Assembly (NCBI GenBank): GCA_004151065.3
Contig: NWUY0300101915.1
Span: forward strand, 1 to 22,158
Direction: 5' to 3'
From: Larix sibirica
Lineage: Eukaryota; Streptophyta; Pinopsida; Pinales; Pinaceae
Length of the DNA stretch: 22,158 nt
Each line of letters begins with the position of its first letter. Positions within the stretch are counted from its first letter, which is position 1. The position numbers were made by a program, and so were the translations under genes. The notes beneath the pieces were generated by a model. That model saw only the letters and a list, made by a program, of their open reading frames with translations, was not told where the DNA came from and did not search any database. Below are positions 1-9,890 of this stretch, one piece after another.

Positions 1-1
1 T

Positions 2-169
2 GCCTCATCTAAAGTGACTGTAGCCTTGTCTGGTGTGGCTTATGTCCCTTGGATGAAGGACCTAGCTAGTGTTGGTTACACCTCCCTAGATGTTCACCTC
101 TGCCATCCCTATTGGGACACCCACTTCCAAATAGCCAGAGCTTGTGTGATAACAAGTACATACCTATAA
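2..169 (+). other. Short open frame running in from the window edge, unrecognised
   Basis: A frame open from the window edge gives 55 codons before TAA at 167-169. It contains the stretch GVAYVPWMKDLASVGYTSLD and has a fairly protein-like composition. I do not recognise a family. A run of this length can occur by chance, so it could be the tail of an exon or retroelement ORF beginning outside the window, or nothing. No splice site or upstream context is available. Confidence 0.15.
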
Positions 170-1940
170 ATTAGATTATATCTCACTAAAGAGTTCTTAT
201 ATGTTGAGTTTGAAGGTTACCATCTTAGTTTTAAGTTCATATTTCAATTATTGTTAAAATTAGAGCTTAAATATAAAGTTACGAGTGTAAATAAGGTGTT
301 GGTATGAGTTTAAAGTGTGTCTCATCAAACTGACAACTTACTTGTTTAAAAATCAGATTCAGGAAAAATATGGCAGCAAGCAAATGAACCACACTAGAGT
401 AAAATCTACATTAGCCAACTATGGAATATGCAACTATAATATTTTCCAATGCATTCCCTACCCTTCTAAGCATGTATTTTCATATTTGTGCACATAAAAT
501 ATTGATTTGATTTGCATGCTTAGAGTGCAAAATACCCTAGCTAAGTAAATGGAGATTTCCTCTAATGCTTAGAAAAATTTCAAATAAATACTTTTGTATT
601 GAGCGAAGAAATAAGAGATAATAAAAGAACCTGACCATGGTGCCTTGATGTTGGGCTTGGAGTGGACTCACTCCTCCTAATGCCTTGGCATGCAGCTAAA
701 ATCCATGATTTGTATAGGCCCTCAAACAATGAAAAAATCGATTCCTCTAAGGCACCATTTTAACTCACTAGTGCTCCCAAACAACTCACTAAATCAATCC
801 TCAGCAAATTCAAATCAATGAGAAATCACGAATGCCTGAGAAAAAAAAGCAAAGATGTTAGGAGATATTTTGTATAAAGAGTAAGAACAAACCCAACAAC
901 AGAAGAGTGAATTGTAAATCACTGAATAAAAATTCTTGCCATTAAACCATAAGACCATTAGCAATTGTAAATTTTATCTTCATACAATAAACAAAATCAT
1001 AAATATTACATTGGATTCAAACCAGATCTCATATGCATACCAATAGAGGAAAGCAAGAATCAAAATCCAAGTGCAGGTGACCAAGAACACATGAAAAAAT
1101 GAAGAGTAGAAACTGAACTTTTCTATCGATTTCCCATAATTGCCTCCCTTTACAAAATGAAGCTTGATCTTTTTTTAAATAATAAGAGAGAGCAAAATCC
1201 CTAATGTTAAAGAGATGGAGGGTTGAAATCTTTATTTGAGTCTCACCCTTTATGTCAATGGTTGAGATTAAATCATAATATTTGTTGAGTTTTACATTAA
1301 AATTTTAGAATATTACATGGAGCATGTGGGGACCAAATAAGGATGCCAAAGTGTCAAAAATGCCAAGGAAACCATGTATTATTGTTGCTTTATCAATAAG
1401 GAATGGCTGAAGTGGATTTAGTGGGCCGTATGAGAAGATCTTTCATGCTGAAAAGTGTCCTCCCTAGGAAAATTCACCCTCATAAACTCCATCTAATAGG
1501 GCCTCAAAACATGTGGAAAATGCTAAGTAATTGTTGATTTTACATCCTTGTCACATTTGAGAAGGTCCTGCTTCATTATTTGTCCATTGCCACTTAAATT
1601 TGACTTAAGCATTTTTAAAATCAAACCTTAAGAAGTTTGATTAATAAACACCTCATAGATAGATCTTGATGGAATCACTTGGGAGTTGTCTTGAATGAGT
1701 TCTATGGTGCTTTACTATCTCATATCAATCCATACCATGCCAAAAATTGATCTGAATTGTCCATTTTCTTGTTGCTCCAAATTATTAAACCGGGACTTGG
1801 GTTTTTAAATGCAAACTTAGGAAAATCCATTAATTAAAGCCTATTAGTCTATAGAAGTTGAAAATAACATTTGGAAAGATCAAATTGGCTTCCAAAGGTT
1901 GAAGTAGGATGAATGCTGATGAAATATGACCACATACCAT
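170..1940. other. AT-rich stretch without recognisable gene
   Basis: All frames are broken by frequent stops and I see no protein motif, RNA gene or clear repeat boundary. The 60-codon frame at 315-497 lies here and looks random. The stretch is likely decayed repeat DNA or intron. Confidence 0.5.
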
Positions 1941-1952
1941 TGGTTGGTCATG

Positions 1953-2013
1953 TTGACCAAGTCAAACCCCCATTTGACCAAGTCAAAAAGTTGAAAAAGT
2001 CAAGTTTGGTCAA
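1953..2013. promoter_or_regulatory. Cluster of W-box-like TTGAC/GTCAA cores
   Basis: Six TTGAC or GTCAA cores fall within about 61 bp, at 1953, 1961, 1974, 1982, 1999 and 2009. The first four form two copies of the inverted pair TTGAC-CAA-GTCAA (1953-1965 and 1974-1986). TTGAC is the core of the W box bound by WRKY factors (family knowledge). No gene start is visible next to it, so it may equally be a subrepeat of a decayed LTR. Confidence 0.35.
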
Positions 2014-3630
2014 AGTTGGACAAAGTTGTCCTGAATGAATGGACACCTTCAATGCATTTGGGATGACAAAATAACATCTCAATTGGTTTATATTGATGGC
2101 ATACTAGAGCTACAATACTTACACTACAAGAGTGATTCATTTGAATCATTGCATAGCTTCAAGCACAAAAAATATCACATAAACTAGTACAAATCATGAG
2201 ATTAATGTTTTGTGAACATGACATCATCTAAACAACATCAAGAGCATTACAAAAACCATTTCTCCTTTGGGTAAAGTGGATGGAAAGAGTCAATAAGGGT
2301 AATCAAGTGGAGGATTGGTCAAAGATGGCTAATTGACTCAAGAAAGGGGACAAGGGAAACTCTATGACATTTACCAATTAGGAAAACACTTTGCTTGACT
2401 GATGACTCTTCCTCAGTGAAAAAGAGCAAGAATGATTTAGGTTGTCTCCTAAAGACAGAATGAGTAAGGTAGTCTGAGTTGTTCGTTTTAGTTATATTTC
2501 TCTATGTTGCTCTGAGCCTGAGAATTAGCTACAAGTCTATGAGTTATCAAAAGAATATAGGAGCTTTAAGTCTATTGGTACACTAGGGAGTGTGTCTCAC
2601 AAATGGATGATGTGTAAGGAGGTACTATTCCTTTTGACCTTAGCAAGACGCCTTTTATGTTTTTTTTTCTTTTGTTTTTTTTCTTATCATTTAGTTGGCC
2701 AATGGATGAAAAGTATTGTCCCTAGATGCCTTTTGGGCACTACTGATGACACGACCTTAGCTCTACTGCCAGTGATCCTCCATAGGCCTGAAGGAGTTGC
2801 CACAATAATTCATATTTAGAGAAAATAGTAAGTACCTCTTAATTCAATAAGTACCTAACCTTCCAACCACCAACCAATTTCAAGGGTAGGAGAAACTTGT
2901 TTCAAGGGTAAGAGAAACTTGTTTCAAGTCTAAGGAGGAGCATTGCTCCATTGCAAGTCTCTCCCCTTAATGATAGTTAGTCACAGGGATTTACAAGCAA
3001 GACTTCTATATCCTCATGAAGATCTTTGCAACACAATAGAGTTGAGACACTAGGGAAAATAAGGAAGCCTTCATGATAAAGGGGTCACATAGGGGAAGTC
3101 AATAGTCAACCTGTCAAGTCTTAGCCAATGGTTTCAAGACACTAAGGTGGAATAATATGGAGATGGCCAAGTCATAAGTGGAGCCAAAGGAGATTTATGG
3201 TCCATGTAAGGGTCAAGAGATGTTAGCAATGACATGTGCATAAAACAAAATCCACGAGTCTAAATACCAGCCTACATAACATTACTACTAACCATGCTTA
3301 TTAGAATCAACAAGTGTGAGTAACATGAGTAACATCTAGTACAATCATCATTAAAGACCGTAAATCCATAACAACATATCCTCAAGGCATGCAACTAGCA
3401 TTGTAACATAATGGCATGGTATCATCACAAGGAAACATATGGCAACCACAAAATAACATATCTCGATACATGACATATTTGCTCTGACAAATGAATCTCA
3501 GCCATGATTTGTACAAAAAAAATGAGGGTAAACATCCCCAAATACAATCCGGTATAACGAAGGACATGATGTAAATGTTCACGCTTTCATTAAGTGGTAA
3601 GAATGCAATGGAATTGTTCTATGGTTAAAA
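2014..3630. other. Non-coding-looking stretch with a T-rich tract
   Basis: No convincing gene is present. A pyrimidine tract is at about 2659-2686. The 75-codon frame over it (2592-2819) reads through the T run as Phe repeats and is not recognised. A short tandem duplication at 2878-2928 is listed separately. The rest shows only short open frames. Confidence 0.45.
2878..2928. repeat. 22-bp tandem duplication plus partial third copy
   Basis: The unit begins TTTCAAGGGTA and ends GAGAAACTTG. Copies lie at 2878-2899 and 2900-2921, differing at one base, followed by TTTCAAG at 2922-2928. It looks like a local slippage duplication in non-coding DNA. Confidence 0.8.
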
Positions 3631-4271
3631 TTCAAGGGTGATATTGTTTTTTACACACATTTTGATATATTTTCTCAAGATTGGTATGATGGTGAAGTTT
3701 ACTTTGTACACGATGCACATGTTTTGGTTGGTATTCATAGTAGGATGAAAAAACAATGTGATGCTTTGAAATATTATTGTTTCTTTGAAAGAATGATTGA
3801 TAAAAGTAAGGCAGCATAATCATTAGATAAATACATCAAAGAATGTCATGATGTGCATGTGTTTGATGAATTATTTTCATCTTATGTCCCTATGGTGTTT
3901 GAGATTCAAGAAGATGAAGTTGACAATGTGGTTGATGATGATGTTTTAGACTTCCATGAAGAGAATATTACAGATTTTGAGGAAGCAATTTAAGATGACA
4001 TTGAAAACCTTCTTACATCCCCCCTAAGAGGAAGAAAATAATGAAAAGATTGTTGAAGATGCCATTGCCCTCTTACCTAATCAAGTACATCACTATTCAA
4101 AAGAATCACTCATTGAATAAACATATAGAGAAGTCCATAATGAAGATATTGATGCATAATCTTATTTTCCTCATGTTGGTGATGGTTAAGTGGGCTTAGA
4201 TTCTCCTCAAAATTCTGAAGTTGATAGTTTATCTTGTTGTGATTGAAGAAAATATTGAAGGTAAGCCCTTG

Positions 4272-4309
<38 letters not shown>

Positions 4310-4571
4310 CGATGACAATAGTGCATGCATCTCTCATTTTCACAATGATTCAGATGCAAGTTTTCAACTTATTGGTCATAGTAGGGACACGGGATTTATG
4401 GAAGACTTTGGAGATCATCCTTATAGTGATACATCTAATGAAAAAATTGAATATTTGGAAGCTTTAGAACAACCAAACATAGAGGATGATTTGTTGTCAT
4501 ATGCCCCCATTCATAACACAAATTTTGGGCATCATATTGAACACATTTTTTCATTTTTTTCCAAGGAATAA
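3631..4571 (+). pseudogene. Decayed acidic protein of unknown family (first part)
   Basis: A protein-like reading runs along the plus strand but changes frame twice. It starts in the frame of 3631 (FDIFSQDWYDGEVYFVHDAH), moves to the frame of about 4031 (EKIVEDAIALLPNQVHHYS), then to the frame of 4221 (NSACISHFHNDSDASFQLIG). Stops interrupt it at 3817, 3991, 4039 and several points in 4031-4245. The composition is strongly acidic, with EDEVDNVVDDDVLD near 3930 and about 14 consecutive Asp from a GAT repeat near 4276. No known domain is visible. It could be a decayed host gene or a non-catalytic retroelement ORF. The reading ends at 4569, just before a SINE. A similar acidic frame resumes at about 5235, which suggests a second exon. 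I give no function. Confidence 0.5.
4275..4309. repeat. (GAT)n trinucleotide microsatellite
   Basis: About eleven perfect GAT units followed by GAC-GAT-GAC. In the pseudogene's frame they encode a poly-aspartate run; in another frame, poly-methionine. The length is likely polymorphic. Confidence 0.9.
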
Positions 4572-4754
4572 TCTCACGGAAAACCCTCCGAGTACTTCCC
4601 CATGATTCATGGATGGTAAATGGGGTAAACCATTGGCCCTCATTACGGAGCCTAACCCCAAGGGGATCAAGAGAGTCAAATCCGTGACCTCCCCAACTTT
4701 GGGGGAATAGATCTCACGTCTATATCATGACCACTTTAGTTAACCCTTGGGGCT
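4571..4754 (-). mobile_element. SINE copy 2 (tRNA-derived type, minus strand)
   Basis: Read on the minus strand, it begins AGCCCCAAGGGTTAACT (box A-like region), continues to GGTCACGGATTTGACTC (degenerate B box, about 4673-4692), then ATCCCCTTGGGGTTA, and ends near GGGTTTTCCGTGAGATT. The same ordered blocks occur in the SINE at 17062-17252, which makes these two copies of one family. It sits between the two halves of the acidic pseudogene, probably in a former intron. I could not settle target-site duplications. Confidence 0.6.
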
Positions 4755-5234
4755 ACATTTTTACACATTTATTTCAGCTATCTCCTCTAATTTTTAGGGC
4801 TAATTTATGGCAGAATTTTCAGGGTGATTTCTGACCATGTTTGAGGGATTGCAATGCATATTTTTTCAACTATTTGGAGTAGGTTTCTATGCCTAGAAGT
4901 GTATAAATTTAACTTCAAAATTTGATGGTTTCATGCCTAATTTCTTAGATACAAGAGATGATTTATGAGCTGTAAATTGTATGGTTCACAATCCTAATTT
5001 CTTCTTCTTTTCTTTACATATATATCCAGATGGAAAGTTATCTTTTAGTGCATAAATTTGTGTGGGGAATAATTGTTTTTATTTTAAGGTTAATTGCGGA
5101 AATTTTCACCAAGCTAAATGGTGTTTTCAAACTCTAAAATTGAAGTTGAATTTTTTTTTCTAATTCTGAAAATGTATGTTATTTCTCATTTTTTACTAAT
5201 GCTGAAATCAATCTTAATAAGTGTTGTAGATTTG
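4755..5234 (+). other. T-rich stretch, probable remnant intron
   Basis: This AT- and T-rich sequence has no open frame. It ends in AGTGTTGTAG at about 5231, a plausible 3' splice site, directly before the frame that resumes the acidic protein. No clean GT donor is left after 4568, so the intron assignment is inference. Confidence 0.35.
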
Positions 5235-5539
5235 AAGACCCCCTTAAACCATTGTTGTTTGAGGGAGAGAGTCATGATGATGATGGGTTGATCCATGATA
5301 GACATGCTTATATAAGTCCTATCCAAGCTTTAATAGAGGATTCTTTTGACGATTTTGTTACACTTAACCTTGTCCATAAGCACATTTTAGATGTTGATTT
5401 GCATCTCATGGATACTCTCTCTTGTCCTTATGTGGCATTTGATATAGCATTGTTTTGGTTGGGAACCAAACACAAGGGAAGATGCATTGACATTGATGAT
5501 ATAAGTGCTTGGTTACATTGGTTATATGATTTCACTTAA
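5235..5539 (+). pseudogene. Probable later exon of the acidic unknown protein
   Basis: The frame is open from about 5232 to TAA at 5537-5539. It reads FEDPLKPLLFEGESHDDDGL and then HAYISPIQALIEDSFDDF, ending WLHWLYDFT. The acidic N-terminal part resembles the style of the 3631-4571 relic. The hydrophobic, Trp-rich end (ALFWLGTKHKGRC, then AWLHWLYDF) differs from it. It has no in-frame stop, unlike the upstream half. The ATG-less start suggests an exon rather than a complete gene. No family is recognised. An independent small gene starting with TTG or an internal codon seems unlikely. Confidence 0.4.
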
Positions 5540-5811
5540 CGTTGCTCCATGTCATGTAGTAGAATAATGTAGTATGAATAAGATCTTTACATTGAGCATT
5601 AAATTAGTGTCATTTTCAAAATTAAATTAAGATTGTTTTGTTTCATTTCATGTGTGATGTTTTCGTTTCATTATTAACATCAATGTATTGCCTTGTGCTA
5701 TCGATATCAGCTGGTAAGAATGTGTGTAGATCATAGGTTTAGATTATGGAGTTCTCATGCACTCTCGAGAAGAGCATGTTTCAAGGTTGGAGCCAATTGT
5801 TACCCCTCGGT

Positions 5812-5831
5812 TTGCACTAGGGTTAGTGCAA
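5812..5831. repeat. Perfect 8-bp stem hairpin
   Basis: TTGCACTA and its reverse complement TAGTGCAA are separated by GGGT. It lies just after CAATTGTTACCCCTCGG. It could form a small cruciform or RNA hairpin. No Pol III or miRNA context is seen. Confidence 0.7.
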
Positions 5832-6025
5832 GGATTGAATATGACGATGAATCAAAGATATATACTTACTAGGTTTCATTAGTAATTTTGTCCATGGTAT
5901 GATGTAAAATATTATAATAAGTGAGATAACACTTGTAATTGTTTACAAAAGGGCCATTCTATAATGTATGATAAGACTAGCTGTGACAGTTGTACTTGAC
6001 AAGTGTCTCATGAGTTTTTTTGTAA

Positions 6026-6058
6026 GAAAGATTTAGATCCTCATAGCCTAAATCTTTC
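6026..6058. repeat. Perfect 11-bp inverted repeat with 11-nt loop
   Basis: GAAAGATTTAG at 6026-6036 pairs perfectly with CTAAATCTTTC at 6048-6058. The stem does not extend beyond this. It is too short for a typical plant miRNA precursor and is not followed by a T run. Confidence 0.75.
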
Positions 6059-6826
6059 AAAGTTTTTCACTCGATAAGAATCCTCCAAAGTCGCGAGCTC
6101 GTCCTATTACAACTGTGCTTGTCATTGAGTTTATTTATGCCCTTAGTCTATTATATCTCACTTTAGGTCACCATGGACATGTGTGAAGTAAGTCCTAAAT
6201 AGGATAGAGTCTTTTCGAAGTTCATCGTGCAGTTGGTCATGATTATTAAGGTATTTTGGTGGTTAAAACACAAGTTGGATGGTTAGAGGTGATTTTTCCG
6301 AGCTCAAACTTTGAGTTTAATACTATTTTTCTCAATTACTTTTTAAAACACATTCCCCCTTTCCATATGTTATACTTTCAACATATTTTTATGCAATATC
6401 ACATCTATCCATGCATGCCACTTGGATGCCTCATACTCTAGCTTTGGGAGCAATTTTTTTTTATAGTGTCCATAATTGTGCCATCTTATGTAGAGTGGCT
6501 GTGGGATTTTTGAAAAGTGGTTATTATAGAAAATCAAATAGATGTTGAGGAAATTAGTAAATCCAAAATTGTTGTTTAAAGAGTTTAAAGAGCCGCATCA
6601 CATCTTTTTCTGCATGTGCCATTTTCTTATAGAAGATTCCCTCATTTAACTAATTCGTCCCACCTTTAACCAATTTTTCCCCTTTCTAAGTGAGACACCT
6701 CTCTCTTCCCCCTCCAATATTTTACTAATTTTGACTTAGTTAAAAGGAAGTTGGGTCATTTTTTAGATATAGGGTTTTAGTCATAAAAAATAGTTTTTAA
6801 TGAAGAGGTAGTTGAGTCTCGAGTCT

Positions 6827-6865
6827 TATAAAAGGAGATTACCTCTCTCATTTTCATCGTTGTTG
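6827..6865 (+). promoter_or_regulatory. Putative TATA promoter with pyrimidine-rich start region
   Basis: TATAAAAG lies at 6827-6834. About 25-30 bp downstream is CTCTCTCATTTTCATC, a pyrimidine-rich stretch of the kind used as a plant transcription start. No clear coding sequence follows within a few hundred bases. This could be the promoter of a decayed LTR or a chance match. Confidence 0.3.
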
Positions 6866-7241
6866 TTTGACTTGGAGAACTTTTGTTGAATATCAATCTA
6901 AAGTCTTTGGACGAAAATTTATTGGGATCTCCCTGTGTATGTGTCACTTAGTTTTTGCTTCATGCTTCATGTTGGAGGTAATATCATAATAGCATTGTCA
7001 TTTCTTTCCTTATTGACCATTGAAAGAGTACCACTACCTAGTTGGATGAAGGATATGATATGTTCATCTCTATCATTATTCTCATTGATATTTTACTTGA
7101 ACAAGAGTTAGTATTTGTATATTTACCTTAGCTTGGATTTTGCAATCTTAACCCCTCTTTCTTGTAAGGTGGATCCTTGAAAGAAATGAAAGATACGTTT
7201 CTTCCTCCCTTTGTGATCTTGTGTAGGTATTTCCAACACAC

Positions 7242-7404
7242 CAATTGGAGGTTAACCAAGAGCCGAATCTTTCCCTTGGTGAATCTTCTGAGCAAAGCCC
7301 TTTTGGTAAATCTTCTAAGCAAAGCCCTTTTGGTAAATCTTGGGTAGCCCCATGCCCTAACTTGTGTTTTCCACTAGTCTTCCATTCAATGACCAAAAAG
7401 TAAA
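7242..7404 (+). other. Possible short exon or decayed ORF containing 9-residue repeats
   Basis: After a splice-acceptor-like TCTTGTGTAG near 7226, a plus-strand frame runs about 58 codons to a stop near 7402. It reads LEVNQEPNLSLGESSEQ, then SPFGKSSKQSPFGKSW. The 27-bp tandem repeat gives a 9-residue repeat. The minus strand is also open across it (82 codons, with LPKGLCLE/LPKGLCSE repeats). Neither reading is recognised, and the coding strand, if any, is undecided. Confidence 0.2.
7281..7341. repeat. 27-bp tandem repeat, about 2.3 copies
   Basis: The unit begins (G/A)AATCTTCT(G/A)AGC and ends CCCTTTTGGT. Copies are at 7281-7307 and 7308-7334, with a partial copy AAATCTT at 7335-7341. A degenerate half unit (GAATCTTTCCCTTGGT) precedes them. 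Because 27 is a multiple of 3, it keeps frame on both strands. Confidence 0.85.
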
Positions 7405-7902
7405 AAATATCAAAACATCCTAATCCTTTTTTTATTTCTTATATTCAATAATACAAAAATATTTGTTTCTTTTTGTTTCATGGTGAAATTTATTAACCCT
7501 ACATAGAAAATCATATTTAGATTTAGCAATTATTTAGATCTACGTTTTTATTGAATATCTTTGGGTTAGTTCTAATTAAAAATATGAAATTTAACCCTAA
7601 AGGTATATTATTTTACTTTCATATTTCTTTTTCTTGGTTTGTTAAGAATACTTAGCCCTAAAAATATAAAAATTTACCTCATAGATTAATTAACTACATA
7701 TTCAATTTTTTTAACAACAACGGTTATCATTTGTATTATCAAAAAGCTACAACCGAATTGTTCAACAATTTTTATATGCATTTACAATCATCCTTCACTG
7801 CAAAGAAACTTATAGTTCTACTATAGGTAGTATATACACGACAGAAGTCTCCTAATAACAAAATTGTTTTACAAAACATGGAATATTTCAACATCGAGCC
7901 TA
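7405..7902. other. AT-rich stretch, nothing recognised
   Basis: Very AT-rich with frequent stops in all frames. I see no gene, RNA or clear repeat structure. Confidence 0.5.
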
Positions 7903-8814
7903 TTACTTGTTTGCTTCTACCTGGCTGACCATAATATTGATTTCCATATTGTCCCGAGATAGCTACACTGTGACTTCCTCCCGATCTTGTTGCACTGTAA
8001 CTCCCTCACGCTAAAGAGTTGGGCCATCTACCAAATTGTTGGAGGCTGCTGAAAAGGAGTCTTTGTTCAAATCATTGAGGAGTTTCTGAAGCTTCCCACT
8101 CTCCTCTTCCAACCTTTGCAACTAGTGAATGATATGACCATTAAATTCTTCATTTGAAACCCTCTGAGTGTTGCTCTTACTCTCAATGCTTTGCAATATA
8201 GTGGTGGCTAGAAGAATTGCGTAGTTTTTGCTATTTAGCATATCTTCATGTCACCTGAGGGCTTTTTTAATATCCAAAATTTCTTTGTGAATATTTGACT
8301 TTCACATGGAATAGTCCATTGTATTTAAGCTAGTGGCAATCTTATCTACCACACCGTTGTTTCCCATTACTAGAGGCAGGGGGTTACTCAATCCCACCTC
8401 AAATTGTGAAATGACTGAGGTCTCTTATTGTCTCATCCAAGGCCGACGATGTCTTCCACCCTCCACCTTTTCACCTGAAGAATTTTCCTTTATTCCAAGA
8501 CTTTTGCTTTGGGGGATCTGGGGTAAGAAGACACATGAAATCTATGATAATGAAATGCAATTTACCAAATTAACCTGGAAGAAGCCACGATATTCTTTTG
8601 AAATACCTATTGAAAGCCATTGAAATGCACCAATGGTTGACGTTACTCTTCCTGTAGCATCAACAATTCTCCCTTTCTTCCCATGCCAACCAAGAGTAGT
8701 GTCTATGCCATATTGTCTACAAAGATTTATGAAAGCCATTTGATATTTCGAGAACGAGTTAAGATTGATTATGAGGAGCTTATGCGAGGATATTGCACCT
8801 CTTATCGATCTACC
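7903..8814 (-). pseudogene. Decayed unknown ORF with coiled-coil C-terminal part
   Basis: One minus-strand frame from about 8814 to the stop at 7903-7905 keeps protein-like composition over roughly 300 codons with only about seven stops. Readable parts in order are INLCRQYGIDTTLGWHGKKG, RIVDATGRVTSTIGAFQWLS, EVGLSNPLPLVMGNNGVVDK, LQRLEEESGKLQKLLNDLNK (a clear amphipathic coiled coil near 8070-8130) and SRDNMEINIMVSQVEANK at the end. I do not recognise the family. It follows the RNase H relic at 8889-9455 on the same strand but in another frame, so both may come from one old retroelement or from separate insertions. The stops show it is inactive. Confidence 0.35.
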
Positions 8815-8888
8815 TCATTGGTACCTTGACATGTGCTTCATGTGATAGTTTTGTCATTTGTGCATTAATGACTTGGACATTCCATGCA

Positions 8889-9455
8889 TTAGGGGATGTG
8901 GCTACTTAATATAACCCCATTTTTTTGAATGCCTTTCATGGCCTTAGTTGCATTGTTTTCCCTATCGTTTGTAATATGATTGTGATGTCTAAGAACCTAG
9001 TGGAAATGAATGTTTCCAAAGTTGTCTACCTCTCTTGATATTCTTTCCATTCAACGATCCATAGCGACATTCTTAGGAGGCAAAGAGTAGTGAGCCATCT
9101 TGATTATTATGGACGAGTCCCCTATTGCAGTTATGCAGTGGATGTTTAGTGAGCAAGCTTGCACAAGACCTTAATACATGGTTGTCGCTTATGCTTGATT
9201 ATTCATTGCATTTCCTAATCCCCATTCATAGTAAATTTCTTTATTCCCATTAGGATCAAGGATGATCCCCCTTGCACTTGCCACCCCTGGATTTCCTTTT
9301 GAGGAACCATCGAAGAATACAAAATGAGTTTGTTGAGACTTTTGCCACATTTGTAAATCTTCCTTCGAAAGTCTTCTTTTCCTTTCATTCTGATTTGAAG
9401 GATTTGATGATCTCTTTTGAGCAAGAGGGGATTGAATATCCAACAGGTCCCCCAT
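8889..9455 (-). pseudogene. RNase H domain relic of a retroelement
   Basis: A single minus-strand frame of about 188 codons reads as an RNase H fold. The first catalytic Asp is in FFDGSSKGNPGVASARG. NNQA is followed by a stop exactly where the catalytic Glu is expected in the NNxAE motif. The third acidic residue is in ITAIGDSSIIIK, and the C-terminal motif is seen as VLRHHNHITND. Internal stops interrupt it at four places, yet no frameshift is needed. The length fits a complete RNase H domain. Plant L1 LINEs and some Ty3/gypsy elements (Tat lineage) carry such archaeal-like RNase H modules (established knowledge). No reverse transcriptase is seen upstream, so this is probably a 5'-truncated or fragmented element. 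It is distinct from the RNase H of the LINE at 11210. Confidence 0.7.
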
Positions 9456-9699
9456 CCAATCACATATTCAAATTTCATTACTTACTTGTACTTTATGTGT
9501 TTTATCTTTATTTATGAGTAATTGTTAAAATTCTACAATATGGAAATAATTTTTTCTTATGCATTAAAACATAAATTCTAACTCATTTCCACCATATGTT
9601 TCAGTTGGTTGTCTAATTTCTATAATTTCCAACCATATAAATTCATCGATAGATCTTTTTTTTGTTTACTAGTTTGTTATTGACTTGTGGGAATAGCTT

Positions 9700-9890
9700 A
9701 TGGTCTAAAAAAAAGACCTATGGGCATCTAAGCCTTCAAAATCATCTGGGGACTGCATCCCAAGCACCCTTAGCATGTCTGGATTTTAAGTGTCTCCTCC
9801 CAGCTACCTTGCGGGGTTCGAACTTGGGTCACCTTGTAGAATGAGGCCCGTTGAAACCAAACATTCTAGTGAGATTTGACTAAATTCATA
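9700..9890 (-). mobile_element. SINE-like element with strong B box
   Basis: On the minus strand, AAGTTCGAACCCC (within 9812-9827) matches the Pol III B box, preceded by CAAGGTGACCC. Box A is not clear. The downstream body ends near GCCCATAGGTC, followed by a T run at about 9700 on that strand, like T-tailed plant SINEs. TTCGAA is self-complementary, so the plus strand also shows a B-like box and orientation is not certain. It differs in sequence from the other SINE copies in the window. Confidence 0.4.

Larger units (their letters stand above)
5540..7127. other. Non-coding stretch with hairpins and an LTR-like promoter segment
   Basis: No gene is recognised; the 61-codon frame at 6256-6441 looks random. 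Two perfect inverted repeats (5812-5831 and 6026-6058) and a TATA-box-like site (6827) lie here and are listed separately. The TATA segment followed by a pyrimidine-rich start region recalls an LTR, but I found no LTR partner, primer-binding site or terminal motif. Confidence 0.4.

Noticed and set aside
2592-2819. 75-codon plus-strand frame with Phe runs
   Set aside because: Driven by a T-rich tract; no family resemblance.
4110-4343. Minus-strand frame with poly-Ile
   Set aside because: Produced by the GAT microsatellite read backwards.
7281-7341. CRISPR-like repeat
   Set aside because: Only 2.3 adjoining copies without spacers, in plant-type DNA.
8333-8623. 96-codon plus-strand frame
   Set aside because: Overlaps the longer protein-like minus-strand relic and has no motif of its own.
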